In this document: positions 7,828 through 16,206 of the stretch, piece by piece
Numbering within the stretch: the stretch's first letter is position 1
How the letters are laid out: the number at the start of each line of letters is the position of its first letter
NCBI RefSeq assembly: GCF_003065485.1
Contig: NZ_CP026951.1
Coordinates: 1,426,001-1,490,000, forward strand
Direction: 5' to 3'
DNA: 64,000 nt
Source of the DNA: Salinibacterium hongtaonis
GTDB lineage: Bacteria; Actinomycetota; Actinomycetes; Actinomycetales; Microbacteriaceae
Made by a program: the position numbers and the translations under genes
Notes under the pieces: generated by a model
Seen by the model: only the letters and a program-made list of their open reading frames with translations
Told to the model about the DNA's origin: nothing
Database searches by the model: none

Positions 7828-9033
7828 TTATGCGTTCTCGAGTGCGTAGCCTTCTTCTCCGTGCACGATGGTGTCGATGCCGGCGACCTCGTCTTCGTTC
7901 TTGACCCGGAATCCGAGCGTCTTCTCGATTCCGAAGCCGAGGATGCCCGCGACGACGAAGGAGTAGATCATGACGCCGCCAGCCGCGATGGCCTGAACAG
8001 CAAGCTGCCCGAAGTCGCCGCCGGTGAAGAGGCCGGTGTCGATGGCGAAGAAGCCCAGGTACAGGGTTCCGATGAGACCACCGACGAGGTGGATTCCCAC
8101 GACGTCGAGCGAGTCATCGAAGCCGAGCTTGAACTTGAGTTCGATTGCGACGGCACACACGGCGCCGGCGAGCAGACCGAGCACAATTGCCCAGCCGGGC
8201 TCAAGGTTGGCGCAGGCGGGGGTGATCGCGACGAGACCCGTGACAGCACCGGAACCGGCACCAACCGCCGTGGCCTTGCCATCCTTGACCTTTTCGACGA
8301 CCAGCCAGCCGAGGATTGCCGCAGCGGTAGCACCGAGGGTGTTGATGACGATCAGGCCGACGCCCTCAAGACCGTTGGCGAACTCGGCGCCAGCGTTGAA
8401 GCCGAACCAGCCGAACCAGAGGATTGCGGCGCCGAGGAGCACGAGGGGAACGTTGTGCGGCTTGTGGGCGCCCTTCTGGAAGACAACGCGCTTGCCGAGG
8501 ACAAGGGCGAGAGCAAGCGCAGCGGCACCGGCGTTGATGTGCACCGCGGTTCCGCCGGCGTAGTCGATAACTCCGGGGAGGCCGAGAGTCTCGCCGAGGT
8601 TAAGGATCCAGCCGCCACCCCAGACCCACGCGGCCACCGGGAAGTAGACGAGGGTCGCAAAGAGGCCAGCGAAAAGCATCCACGAGCCGAACTTGGCGCG
8701 GTCTGCGATGGCACCGGAGATGAGGGCGACAGTGATGATCGCGAAGGTCGCGCCGAAGGTCGCGCCAACGAGGGTCTCGTTGTCAGCACCCGCGAGGCTG
8801 AAGTTCGAGAACGGGTTGCCCGCGAAGTCCCACACGCCCTCGACCGCGGACATGTTGTAGCCGTACAGGATCCACAACACGCCAACCAGGGCGAGGGAGC
8901 CGAAGCTCATCATCATCATGCTGACGACGCTCTTGGCCTTGACCAAGCCGCCGTAGAAGAATGCGACGCCCGGTGTCATCAGTAGAACTAGGGCGGTGGC
9001 CGTAATGGCCCAAGCAAGTTCGCCGGTATCCAT
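7828..9033 (-). CDS. amt: Ammonium transporter (Amt family)
   Basis: A 401-residue, eleven-helix Amt/Mep/Rh channel for ammonium uptake in the cytoplasmic membrane. Seen: FFYGGLVKAKSVVSMMM in the first helices, the first channel histidine in DYAGGTAVHINAG, the second in GIHLVGGLIG, and a short cytoplasmic C-terminal tail (GFRVKNEDEVAGIDTIVHGE) that in this family contacts PII proteins. No glnK gene is adjacent. A GlnR-type operator about 105 bases upstream (9137-9174) indicates induction under nitrogen limitation. ATG start preceded by AGGAGTTA-like sequence is doubtful, but the N terminus matches the family. Confidence 0.95.
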   Translation of the reverse strand: MDTGELAWAITATALVLLMTPGVAFFYGGLVKAKSVVSMMMMSFGSLALVGVLWILYGYNMSAVEGVWDFAGNPFSNFSLAGADNETLVGATFGATFAIITVALISGAIADRAKFGSWMLFAGLFATLVYFPVAAWVWGGGWILNLGETLGLPGVIDYAGGTAVHINAGAAALALALVLGKRVVFQKGAHKPHNVPLVLLGAAILWFGWFGFNAGAEFANGLEGVGLIVINTLGATAAAILGWLVVEKVKDGKATAVGAGSGAVTGLVAITPACANLEPGWAIVLGLLAGAVCAVAIELKFKLGFDDSLDVVGIHLVGGLIGTLYLGFFAIDTGLFTGGDFGQLAVQAIAAGGVMIYSFVVAGILGFGIEKTLGFRVKNEDEVAGIDTIVHGEEGYALENA

Positions 9034-9136
9034 AGGAGTTACCTATTACCTCTCTTAATTCGCAAAGGGTCTAACCTCTGCCGCTCACCAGATGAGGCTG
9101 CGACTTCGGGTACGACGCTCAGTTTCTTGCGAGAAG

Positions 9137-9174
9137 GTTTCGGCGGGACTGTTGGCACGTTTCGCTTAAGTTAC
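9137..9174 (-). promoter_or_regulatory. GlnR-type operator upstream of amt
   Basis: On the minus strand: GTAAC-N6-GAAAC-N6-ACAGT-N6-GAAAC. Three of the four half-motifs are exact and all spacers are six bases, matching the known actinobacterial GlnR box (gTnAc-N6-GaAAc repeated). The rest of 9034-9254 shows no gene. Confidence 0.75.
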
Positions 9175-9254
9175 GCGCATCGCGGCAACGTAAACAGCGT
9201 GTTTCGTGCCGCAGTGGATTGCCCGTGCAAACCCCAGAAAGCGAGCGGAAGCGC

Positions 9255-10295
9255 CTACTCGGGAGCTCCCGCTGTCAGCGCCGTGAGCCGTGACATGGCG
9301 CGCAGGTACTTCTTGCGATACCCGCCGGCGAGCATTTCATCGGGGAACACCTGATCGAGAGGAGTGCCCGTCGCAACGATGCGCACCTGCGCGTCATACA
9401 AACGGTCGACGAAGGCAACGAAGCGAAGAGCATCCGTCTGGCCAGCAAACGGGTGAACGTCGCGAAGCGCAATCTGCTGAAGCCCTTCGACGAGCTTGAC
9501 GTACCGTGACGGATGCACCTGAGACAGCAGCCCCAGGACGTCGTCGAACGAATCGACGGTAAACCCGCCCGAGAGTGACCGCAGCGTTGTCTCGAACTCA
9601 TCGTCGCCAACGCTGATTGCGTGGCCGGAATTTTGGCGATGACGATAGTCGACGCCATCCACTCGCAGAGTCAGGAATTGGCCAGACAGCGCGTCGATCT
9701 CTCGCAGGAAGTCCTGCGCAGCGAACCTGCCCTCCCCCAACGCGTTCGGCGGAGTGTTCGAGGTGGCTGCGATGCGGGTCCCCGTCGCCACGAGTTCGCC
9801 CAACAGTCGCGTCATGATTCTGGTGTCGCCGGGATCATCAAGCTCGAACTCATCAATACAGATAACGGACGCGCCTTTGAGAGCCTTGACAGTATCTGCA
9901 TACCCCAGGGCACCCACGAGCGCTGTGTACTCAATGAAGGTGCCGAAGTACTTGCGGCCCTTGGCGAGATGCCAGAGCGACGCGAGGAGGTGAGTCTTGC
10001 CCACCCCGAAGCCCCCATCGAGGTAGATGCCCGGCTTCGCATCGGGCTCTGCCTTCCTGCGCGAGAAGAACCCCCCGGACTTGACGCCGGGACCGGTGAT
10101 GAAGTTGCGAATAGCTGCGACGGCAGCGCCCTGGGAGGGGAAGTCCCGATCGGGTCGATAGTTATCGAGCGAAGCGGCCAGAAACTGGCGCGGTGGCACG
10201 AGATGAGCCACCATCTCAGCGCCCGTGAGGCGGTCATCGCGATCCCGAAGACTCGGATACGCCGGGGTTGCCGCTGTGTCGTGCTGAACAGTCAA
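9255..10295 (-). CDS. zapE: AFG1/ZapE-family ATPase
   Basis: A 346-residue AAA-type ATPase. Walker A GGFGVGKTH near residues 97-105, Walker B-like VICIDEFELDDPGD near residue 145, sensor ATSNTPPN near 177, and the family start motif in the first 50 residues (LVPPRQFLAASLDNYRPD). ZapE acts at the division septum in gammaproteobacteria; the actinobacterial role is less clear. It is divergent from sseA across 10296-10469, a gap that must hold promoters for both genes but in which I see no clear operator. Confidence 0.88.
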   Translation of the reverse strand: MTVQHDTAATPAYPSLRDRDDRLTGAEMVAHLVPPRQFLAASLDNYRPDRDFPSQGAAVAAIRNFITGPGVKSGGFFSRRKAEPDAKPGIYLDGGFGVGKTHLLASLWHLAKGRKYFGTFIEYTALVGALGYADTVKALKGASVICIDEFELDDPGDTRIMTRLLGELVATGTRIAATSNTPPNALGEGRFAAQDFLREIDALSGQFLTLRVDGVDYRHRQNSGHAISVGDDEFETTLRSLSGGFTVDSFDDVLGLLSQVHPSRYVKLVEGLQQIALRDVHPFAGQTDALRFVAFVDRLYDAQVRIVATGTPLDQVFPDEMLAGGYRKKYLRAMSRLTALTAGAPE

Positions 10296-10469
10296 GGAAG
10301 GCCTGTCTTCTCATCGTGCATCTCGCCGAGCGACGAGCGACGAACGACTCGAACTCTTACGGCCGCGATGTAACACGGTCGGCGGAACGCCTACAGTCTT
10401 GAGGGGAGGCTCCCATATTAACCCGCGCCAGCTGCGGGGAATCACCGCCGCGTCATTCAGGAGGACACG

Positions 10470-11369
10470 ATGAGCGTTCAGGTAGACACCTCTGACAAGT
10501 TTGCCGAGTATGCGCACCCGGAACGCCTCGTGAGCACTCAGTGGCTCGCTGAGCACTTGGGAGAGCCAGGGCTCGTCGTTGTCGAATCCGACGAGGATGT
10601 GCTGCTCTACGAGACCGGTCACATTCCGGGCGCGGTCAAGATCGACTGGCACACGGACCTCAACGACCCCGTCGAGCGCGATTACATCGACGGAGAAGCG
10701 TTCGCCAAACTGATGCAAAACAAGGGCATTAAACGGAACAGCACTGTCGTGATTTACGGCGACAAGAGCAATTGGTGGGCCGCCTACGCACTCTGGGTTT
10801 TCTCCCTCTTCGGGCACAGCGATGTGCGCCTTCTCGACGGAGGTCGCGCCAAGTGGCAAGCGGAGGGCCGGGAGTTCACTACCGAGGAGACCATCAGCGA
10901 GCCCACCGACTACCCCGTCGTCGAGCGCAATGATTCGGGCATCCGTGCCTTCAAAGACGATGTTCTCGCCCACTTGGGCAAGCCGCTCATTGATGTGCGC
11001 TCCCCCGAGGAGTACAGCGGTGAGCGAACTACGGCTCCCGCCTATCCGGAAGAGGGCACGCTGCGCGCTGGTCATATTCCGACGGCCCAGAGCATCCCCT
11101 GGGGCAAGGCAGCAGCGGAGGACGGCACGTTTCGTCCGCGCGCCGAGTTGGATGCCCTCTACCGGGACGGTGCCGGCATCAACGACGGCGACGACGTGAT
11201 CGCGTACTGCCGAATCGGCGAGCGGTCGAGCCACACCTGGTTTGTCTTGACCCACCTTCTCGGTCTCGATTCCGTGCGCAACTACGACGGCTCGTGGACG
11301 GAATGGGGTTCCGCAGTTCGGGTGCCTATCGTCACCGGCCCGGAACCCGGGACGGCCCGCTCCCGATAA
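10470..11369 (+). CDS. sseA: Thiosulfate/3-mercaptopyruvate sulfurtransferase
   Basis: Two rhodanese domains in 299 residues. The inactive N-terminal domain contains the [14 protein letters not shown] element; the C-terminal domain carries the active-site loop [12 protein letters not shown] near residue 249, where the cysteine takes up sulfane sulfur. Preceded by AGGAGG 6 bases before ATG. The SufE-like gene follows within 65 bases, the same pair seen in mycobacteria, suggesting a sulfur relay for Fe-S cluster or thio-cofactor synthesis. Confidence 0.93.
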   Translation: MSVQVDTSDKFAEYAHPERLVSTQWLAEHLGEPGLVVVESDEDVLLYETGHIPGAVKIDWHTDLNDPVERDYIDGEAFAKLMQNKGIKRNSTVVIYGDKSNWWAAYALWVFSLFGHSDVRLLDGGRAKWQAEGREFTTEETISEPTDYPVVERNDSGIRAFKDDVLAHLGKPLIDVRSPEEYSGERTTAPAYPEEGTLRAGHIPTAQSIPWGKAAAEDGTFRPRAELDALYRDGAGINDGDDVIAYCRIGERSSHTWFVLTHLLGLDSVRNYDGSWTEWGSAVRVPIVTGPEPGTARSR

Positions 11370-11434
11370 CCGCCGCCCTCTCCCCCAGCGCTGCGACTAC
11401 GAAAGCCACAGCCCGAAGTGAGACAATAGCGACG

Positions 11435-11899
11435 ATGAACGCCGATACTCTTCCCCCTGCGCTCGCCGAGATCCGTGCCGAGTTTCTCGCCCTTGAGCAG
11501 AAGGAACGCCTGCTCCTCCTCCTGGAGTTTTCGAACGAGCTGCCTGACCTGCCCGCACGATATTCCGAGCATCCGGATCTATTCGAGCGCGTTGAAGAGT
11601 GTCAGGCGCCCGTCTATCTCTTCACCGAGGTCGATGACGACAACGTCGTCCACCTTTTTGTCACGGCGCCCCCCGAAGCCCCGACCACCCGCGGCTTCGC
11701 CTCGATCCTCGTTCAGGGGCTTGACGGGCTCAGGGTGGAGGAGGTGCTCGCCGTGCCGGATGACTACCCCAACACCATCGGGCTCGCTGCGGCGATCAGC
11801 CCTCTTCGGTTGCGCGGCATGTCGGCCCTGCTCGGCAGGGCCAAACGCCAAGTGCGCGAGCGCCGGGACTCGAGCGCAGGAGCTGGCTCAGTCCGCTAG
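11435..11899 (+). CDS. SufE-like sulfur acceptor protein
   Basis: A 154-residue SufE family member. The acceptor cysteine is in VEECQAPVYLF near residue 52, followed by the family core ASILVQGLDGLRVEEVLAVPDDY and a C-terminal RGMSALLGRAKRQV helix. SufE takes persulfide from a cysteine desulfurase; here it may take it from SseA just upstream. ATG 11435 is chosen because it gives the family's normal N terminus (LPPALAEIRAEF). Its stop shares the four bases CTAG with the stop of the convergent hydrolase. Confidence 0.88.
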   Translation: MNADTLPPALAEIRAEFLALEQKERLLLLLEFSNELPDLPARYSEHPDLFERVEECQAPVYLFTEVDDDNVVHLFVTAPPEAPTTRGFASILVQGLDGLRVEEVLAVPDDYPNTIGLAAAISPLRLRGMSALLGRAKRQVRERRDSSAGAGSVR

Positions 11900-13110
11900 C
11901 GAACGCCGCTTGTAGACCGGATCCATTCGGCGATCCGTGCAGTCCACGCGTCTGAATCACGGTTCCAGATTCGCGTGTGCCCGGCGTGGTCGATTGCGGG
12001 GAAAGTAACGATATCCGGACGGGCTGCCGCGAGGGCCGCCGACGCCGTCGGTGGCACATAGGTATCTCCCGTGCTGTGCAGGAGCAGGATCGGCCTGGTC
12101 AGCTCCCTAGCGCGACTCACAAAGTTGAGTCGCTCAAAGTCGATGGGAGCAGACTGCCCCGTCACTAGCCGACCCCATGGACGGGCAAGGGCGCCAAAGA
12201 CGATGACTCGAAGAAACCGCGGAACACGAAAGAGATCCGCCTGGTGCTCCAGCTCGGTCACCCAGTCCACCACCGGCGAATCGAGGACCATTCCGACAAC
12301 CTTCTCGGCATGACGGGAGCGAGTGATGGTCTGCAGCACGACGGCTCCGCCCATCGACCATCCCATCAAGATAATGCGGGACGCACCGCGAGCGACGGCG
12401 TAATCCAGGGCGGCATCGACGTCCCTCCATTCGGTGTCTCCCAGGGACGACCTTCCGTCGTCACTCGCCGGCGCTATGCCATCGTTGCGATACGAAACGA
12501 GAAGGCTCGTAAAGCCGGCGTCACGAAACACCGGCACCGCCCTAATGCACTCTCTGCGGTCGACTCCGCGGCCGTGAACTTGGATCACCCAGTGCGATCC
12601 AGGAATGCCGCCGTCGTTAACCGCCTGCGGCGCGGGATCGATGCGCCAGGCAGGAGCTGGCCCGAATTCGGTGGCGATCTCAACATCCTCCACGGCGTAC
12701 CCGAGCTCCGCAGGATCGCGATAGAACCAACTCGAGAATCTGCAGTGGTCGCCGGGGATGGGCGCGCCTTCGTCAATCGAGATAATCCGCCGCGTCACGG
12801 ACCGTGCACCCAGGCGCACGATCTCACCGACCTTGAGATAGCCGGCGTCTTTCCCAAACCAGACTCCGAATTTTCCGTCGAAAACTGAGTTGGCGTGCAC
12901 CGTGAACGAGATTAATCCACTATCTCTGTCGACGGACAAGATGCGGATGTCGTTGTTGGGGCGGCGAGGCGGCGTCACGATCAACCGGGCAAAGACCAGG
13001 GCGAATACTCCCGCGATCGCGGCAGCGGCCGTTGCCGTACTTGACGCAGCAATGGCGAGCCGCGCCCACCCTCGATGCTGCCGTGCGGCGTGCCTTCGTG
13101 AATCCGTCAT
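11896..13110 (-). CDS. Membrane-anchored alpha/beta hydrolase
   Basis: The 404-residue protein starts with a cytoplasmic basic stretch and one membrane helix (residues 17-45), so the catalytic part probably lies outside the cell. A mostly beta region precedes the hydrolase fold. Nucleophile elbow GWSMGG near residue 250, oxyanion segment HWVIQVHGRG, acid in LLLHSTGDTYVP and final histidine in AIDHAGHTRIW. Substrate unknown; the DUF/BAAT-like layout suggests an acyl or peptide ester. Divergent from the DUF3000 gene with only 22 bases between. Confidence 0.8.
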   Translation of the reverse strand: MTDSRRHAARQHRGWARLAIAASSTATAAAAIAGVFALVFARLIVTPPRRPNNDIRILSVDRDSGLISFTVHANSVFDGKFGVWFGKDAGYLKVGEIVRLGARSVTRRIISIDEGAPIPGDHCRFSSWFYRDPAELGYAVEDVEIATEFGPAPAWRIDPAPQAVNDGGIPGSHWVIQVHGRGVDRRECIRAVPVFRDAGFTSLLVSYRNDGIAPASDDGRSSLGDTEWRDVDAALDYAVARGASRIILMGWSMGGAVVLQTITRSRHAEKVVGMVLDSPVVDWVTELEHQADLFRVPRFLRVIVFGALARPWGRLVTGQSAPIDFERLNFVSRARELTRPILLLHSTGDTYVPPTASAALAAARPDIVTFPAIDHAGHTRIWNRDSDAWTARIAEWIRSTSGVR

Positions 13111-13132
13111 CGTGAAACTTTAGTCTTCACAT

Positions 13133-13726
13133 GTGCCCACCACTGACGCAGAGTCGATCCCGAGTCCATTCGCGGCCGCTGTCGGGTCATTGCGTCGTGC
13201 GCAGCTGAGATCGGAACTCACGGTCTCCGACCTCCCTGCGCCCAGTTCGGTGGCACCGTTCTCTTTTGCTCTCTCCGCAGATGTGCTTCCCGCTCGTCAC
13301 GACGAAGATTCCGAGCTAGGCACCGGGCGATTCGTGCTTTTTTACGATCCCAGCGCGCCGGAGGTCTGGGGCGGCGCGTTTCGCGTCGTCTGTTTTGTGC
13401 AGGCTCCTCTTGAGACCGACATCGGCATCGATCCTTTTCTTGCTGATGTCGCGTGGTCGTGGCTGATCGACGCGCTCGATGCCCGTGGTGCGAAATATCT
13501 CAACCCGTCCGGCACAGCGACAAAGATTCTCTCCACCGGCTATGGGAGCCTTGCAGAGCAGGGCGATGGGGCCCAGATTGAGCTTCGGGCGTCGTGGACG
13601 CCAGCAGAAAACGACGTGGCGAGCCACGTTGAAGGATGGGGAGAATTGTTGTGCATGTTAGCCGGGCTTCCGCCCGCAGAGGGAGTGAGCTCACTCTCGA
13701 CCAGACGGGGAAATCGTGACCGCTGA
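13133..13726 (+). CDS. DUF3000 family protein
   Basis: A 197-residue protein of the actinobacterial DUF3000 family, of unknown function. It is soluble, with a conserved core around LGTGRFVLFYDPSAPEVWGG and DVAWSWLIDAL. It overlaps rnd by 11 bases, an arrangement conserved in actinobacteria that hints at a link to RNA processing. The GTG start lacks a Shine-Dalgarno, so a leaderless mRNA is possible. Confidence 0.85.
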   Translation: MPTTDAESIPSPFAAAVGSLRRAQLRSELTVSDLPAPSSVAPFSFALSADVLPARHDEDSELGTGRFVLFYDPSAPEVWGGAFRVVCFVQAPLETDIGIDPFLADVAWSWLIDALDARGAKYLNPSGTATKILSTGYGSLAEQGDGAQIELRASWTPAENDVASHVEGWGELLCMLAGLPPAEGVSSLSTRRGNRDR

Positions 13727-14933
13727 CGACAAACCGACGTACCGGGTAATCGACAATCGCGAGGAATACCTGAGCGCCGTCGAGAAAATCGCGGCAGGCG
13801 AAGGCCCCATCGCGGTGGATGCTGAGCGAGCATCCGGATACCGCTATTCCCAGCGTGCTTACCTCATCCAGGTTTTTCGCCGAGGAGCAGGTACCTTCTT
13901 GTTCGATCCTCCCGCCGTGGGGAGCTTCGCCGAGCTCAACGAGGCGATCAAATCCACGGAGTGGGTATTTCACGCTGCGAGCCAGGATCTCGATTGCCTG
14001 CGCGAGGTCGGCCTCGATCCGGAGCTCATTTTTGACACGGAACTCGGCGCGCGTCTCGCGGGTCTCCCCCGTGTCGGCCTCGGCACGGTAGTCGAGTCGC
14101 TTCTCGGTGTGCACCTTGCAAAAGAGCATTCGGCAGCGGATTGGTCGACGCGGCCACTGCCCGACTCCTGGCTTGTTTACGCCGCATTGGACGTCGAACT
14201 GCTGATCGACCTTAGGGATGCTGTCGCGGCCCTGCTCGAGGAGCAGGGCAAATCGGAGATCGCTCGGCAGGAGTTCGCCGACGTTCTGACGAGGATTGCG
14301 CGCCCCAGCTCTCGCGGTGAGGGCTGGCGACGCCTCTCTGGAGTGCACTCGGTCAAGGGCGGGCGCAATCTCGCCGTTGCGAAAGAACTCTGGGAAGCCA
14401 GGGATGCGTTCGCGCGCGAGACAGATATCGCTCCGGGCCGTCTTGTCCCCGATTCGAGTCTTGTGGCCGTAGCGAAAGCCCTCCCTGCCAACAAGCGAGA
14501 GCTCGCGGCCATAAAGGAGTTCACGGGTCGCGCGAGTCGAAGCGAACTGGGTCGATGGTGGGATGCCGTCGAGGTAGGGCTTGCCGCCACCGAGTTGCCG
14601 AGCCTGAGGACGCCGGGTGGAGACACTCTGCCGCCCGTTAAGGCGTGGTCCGATCGCAATCCGGATGCGGATCGCCGACTCAAGGCTGCGAAGGCGGCAA
14701 TGACGGAACTCGCAGAAGAGCTAACGATCCCCCTCGAGAACGTGCTGACACCAGTGGTCCTGCGCGAAATCAGCTGGGATGCACCCGATCCGCTCACGGA
14801 GGAGGGTGTCGCTGCTTCTCTCGCGCAGCTGGGAGCGCGGCCGTGGCAGATTGAAGCTTCTGCACACATCATTCACCAAGCCTTTGTGGAAGCCATGCAA
14901 GAGCCCGAGCAGGCTGACGAGACTGCTTCGTAG
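13716..14933 (+). CDS. rnd: Ribonuclease D
   Basis: A 405-residue DEDD 3'-5' exonuclease that trims tRNA 3' ends. Exo motifs: I in IAVDAERASGYRYSQ near residues 30-44, II in WVFHAASQDLDCL, III in YAALDVELLIDL. Two HRDC-type helical domains follow (about 210-290 and 310-395). Starts with GTG inside the DUF3000 gene, so translation is coupled. Several tRNA genes here lack an encoded CCA and need 3' trimming. Confidence 0.92.
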   Translation: MTADDKPTYRVIDNREEYLSAVEKIAAGEGPIAVDAERASGYRYSQRAYLIQVFRRGAGTFLFDPPAVGSFAELNEAIKSTEWVFHAASQDLDCLREVGLDPELIFDTELGARLAGLPRVGLGTVVESLLGVHLAKEHSAADWSTRPLPDSWLVYAALDVELLIDLRDAVAALLEEQGKSEIARQEFADVLTRIARPSSRGEGWRRLSGVHSVKGGRNLAVAKELWEARDAFARETDIAPGRLVPDSSLVAVAKALPANKRELAAIKEFTGRASRSELGRWWDAVEVGLAATELPSLRTPGGDTLPPVKAWSDRNPDADRRLKAAKAAMTELAEELTIPLENVLTPVVLREISWDAPDPLTEEGVAASLAQLGARPWQIEASAHIIHQAFVEAMQEPEQADETAS

Positions 14934-15006
14934 GAACTGGCAAAGGATTCCTGGCCCATTTTCGGCCCCTCTAGGATCGGGAAGGACCTGATACGTAGGA
15001 GGCATT

Positions 15007-16206
15007 GTGGCCGAGAGTCAAGAAGTCGTGTTCGTGGATGGGGTCCGCACCCCGTTCGGTCGAGCAGGCGAAAAGGGCATGTACTGGAACACCCGTGCGG
15101 ACGATCTCGTCGTTAAAGCGATGATCGCCCTTTTGGAGCGCAACCCACAGCTGCCCAAGGACCGCATTGACGAGGTCGCCATCGCGGCGACTACGCAGAC
15201 GGGAGACCAGGGTCTGACGCTCGGCAGGAGCGCCGCGATCCTCGCCGGACTGCCCCAGAGCGTGCCCGGATTCGCCATCGACCGAATGTGTGCCGGTGCC
15301 ATGACGGCCGTGACCGCACTCTCCGGTGGAATCGCCTTCGGCGCGTATGACGTTGTCATCGCCGGCGGTGTCGAGCACATGGGTCATCACCCCATGGGGC
15401 AGGGTGTTGACCCCAACCCCCGGTTCGTCGCCGAGAAGCTAGTTAACGCTGAGGCGCTCAACATGGGAAACACCGCTGAGCGCATCCACGACCGTTTTCC
15501 CGAGCTGACGAAGGAGCGTGCCGACCGGTTCGCCCTGGGAAGCCAGAAGAAGTTCGCTGCCGCTGTTGCTGCCGGAAAGATCCAGCCGGACCTGGTCCCC
15601 ATCGCCATCAAGACGGCAAACGGGTGGGGCCTCGCGACCCTGGATGAGGCTCCGCGGCCCGACACGACCATTGAGGGCCTCGCTGGTTTGAAGACCCCGT
15701 TCCGTCCGCATGGCCGCGTTACGGCTGGCAACTCGTCCGGGCTGAACGATGGCGCGACGGTCGGACTGCTCGCGAGCGCTGCTGCCGCTAAAGAACTGGG
15801 ACTCACCCCTCGGATGAAGCTCGTGAGCTTCGCCTATGCGGGCGTCGAACCCGAAATCATGGGAATCGGCCCCGTGCCGTCGACGGAGAAGGCCCTGAAG
15901 AAGGCCGGACTCACGATTGACGACATCGGTCTCTTCGAACTCAACGAAGCCTTCGCCGTTCAGGTGCTCTCCCTGCTCGACCATTTCGGCATCGCCGACG
16001 ATGACCCCCGGGTCAACCCGTGGGGTGGGGCAATCGCCGTCGGGCACCCGCTTGCCTCTTCTGGGGTTCGCCTCATGATCCAGCTCGCCCGTCAGTTCGA
16101 GGAGCACCCGGAGGTGCGCTACGGCCTCACCGCAATGTGCGTTGGCCTCGGCCAGGGTGGATCCGTCATCTGGGAGAACCCCAACTACACCGGAAAGAAG
16201 AAGTAA
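15007..16206 (+). CDS. fadA: Acetyl-CoA acyltransferase (thiolase)
   Basis: A 399-residue thiolase. Catalytic cysteine in IDRMCAGAMTAV near residue 97, ELNEAFAVQ with the Asn-Glu pair, GGAIAVGHPLASSG with the active His, and CVGLGQGGSVIWE with the second Cys. GTG start with AGGAGG 6 bases upstream. The fadB stop-start junction is direct (fadB begins at the next base after the stop), so the two form the beta-oxidation complex. Confidence 0.94.
   Translation: MAESQEVVFVDGVRTPFGRAGEKGMYWNTRADDLVVKAMIALLERNPQLPKDRIDEVAIAATTQTGDQGLTLGRSAAILAGLPQSVPGFAIDRMCAGAMTAVTALSGGIAFGAYDVVIAGGVEHMGHHPMGQGVDPNPRFVAEKLVNAEALNMGNTAERIHDRFPELTKERADRFALGSQKKFAAAVAAGKIQPDLVPIAIKTANGWGLATLDEAPRPDTTIEGLAGLKTPFRPHGRVTAGNSSGLNDGATVGLLASAAAAKELGLTPRMKLVSFAYAGVEPEIMGIGPVPSTEKALKKAGLTIDDIGLFELNEAFAVQVLSLLDHFGIADDDPRVNPWGGAIAVGHPLASSGVRLMIQLARQFEEHPEVRYGLTAMCVGLGQGGSVIWENPNYTGKKK

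Noticed and set aside
7861-8985. Long open frame antisense to amt (about 374 codons)
   Set aside because: It is a shadow of a high-GC gene: very acidic, repetitive composition, no family match and no ribosome site; amt on the other strand has clear motifs.
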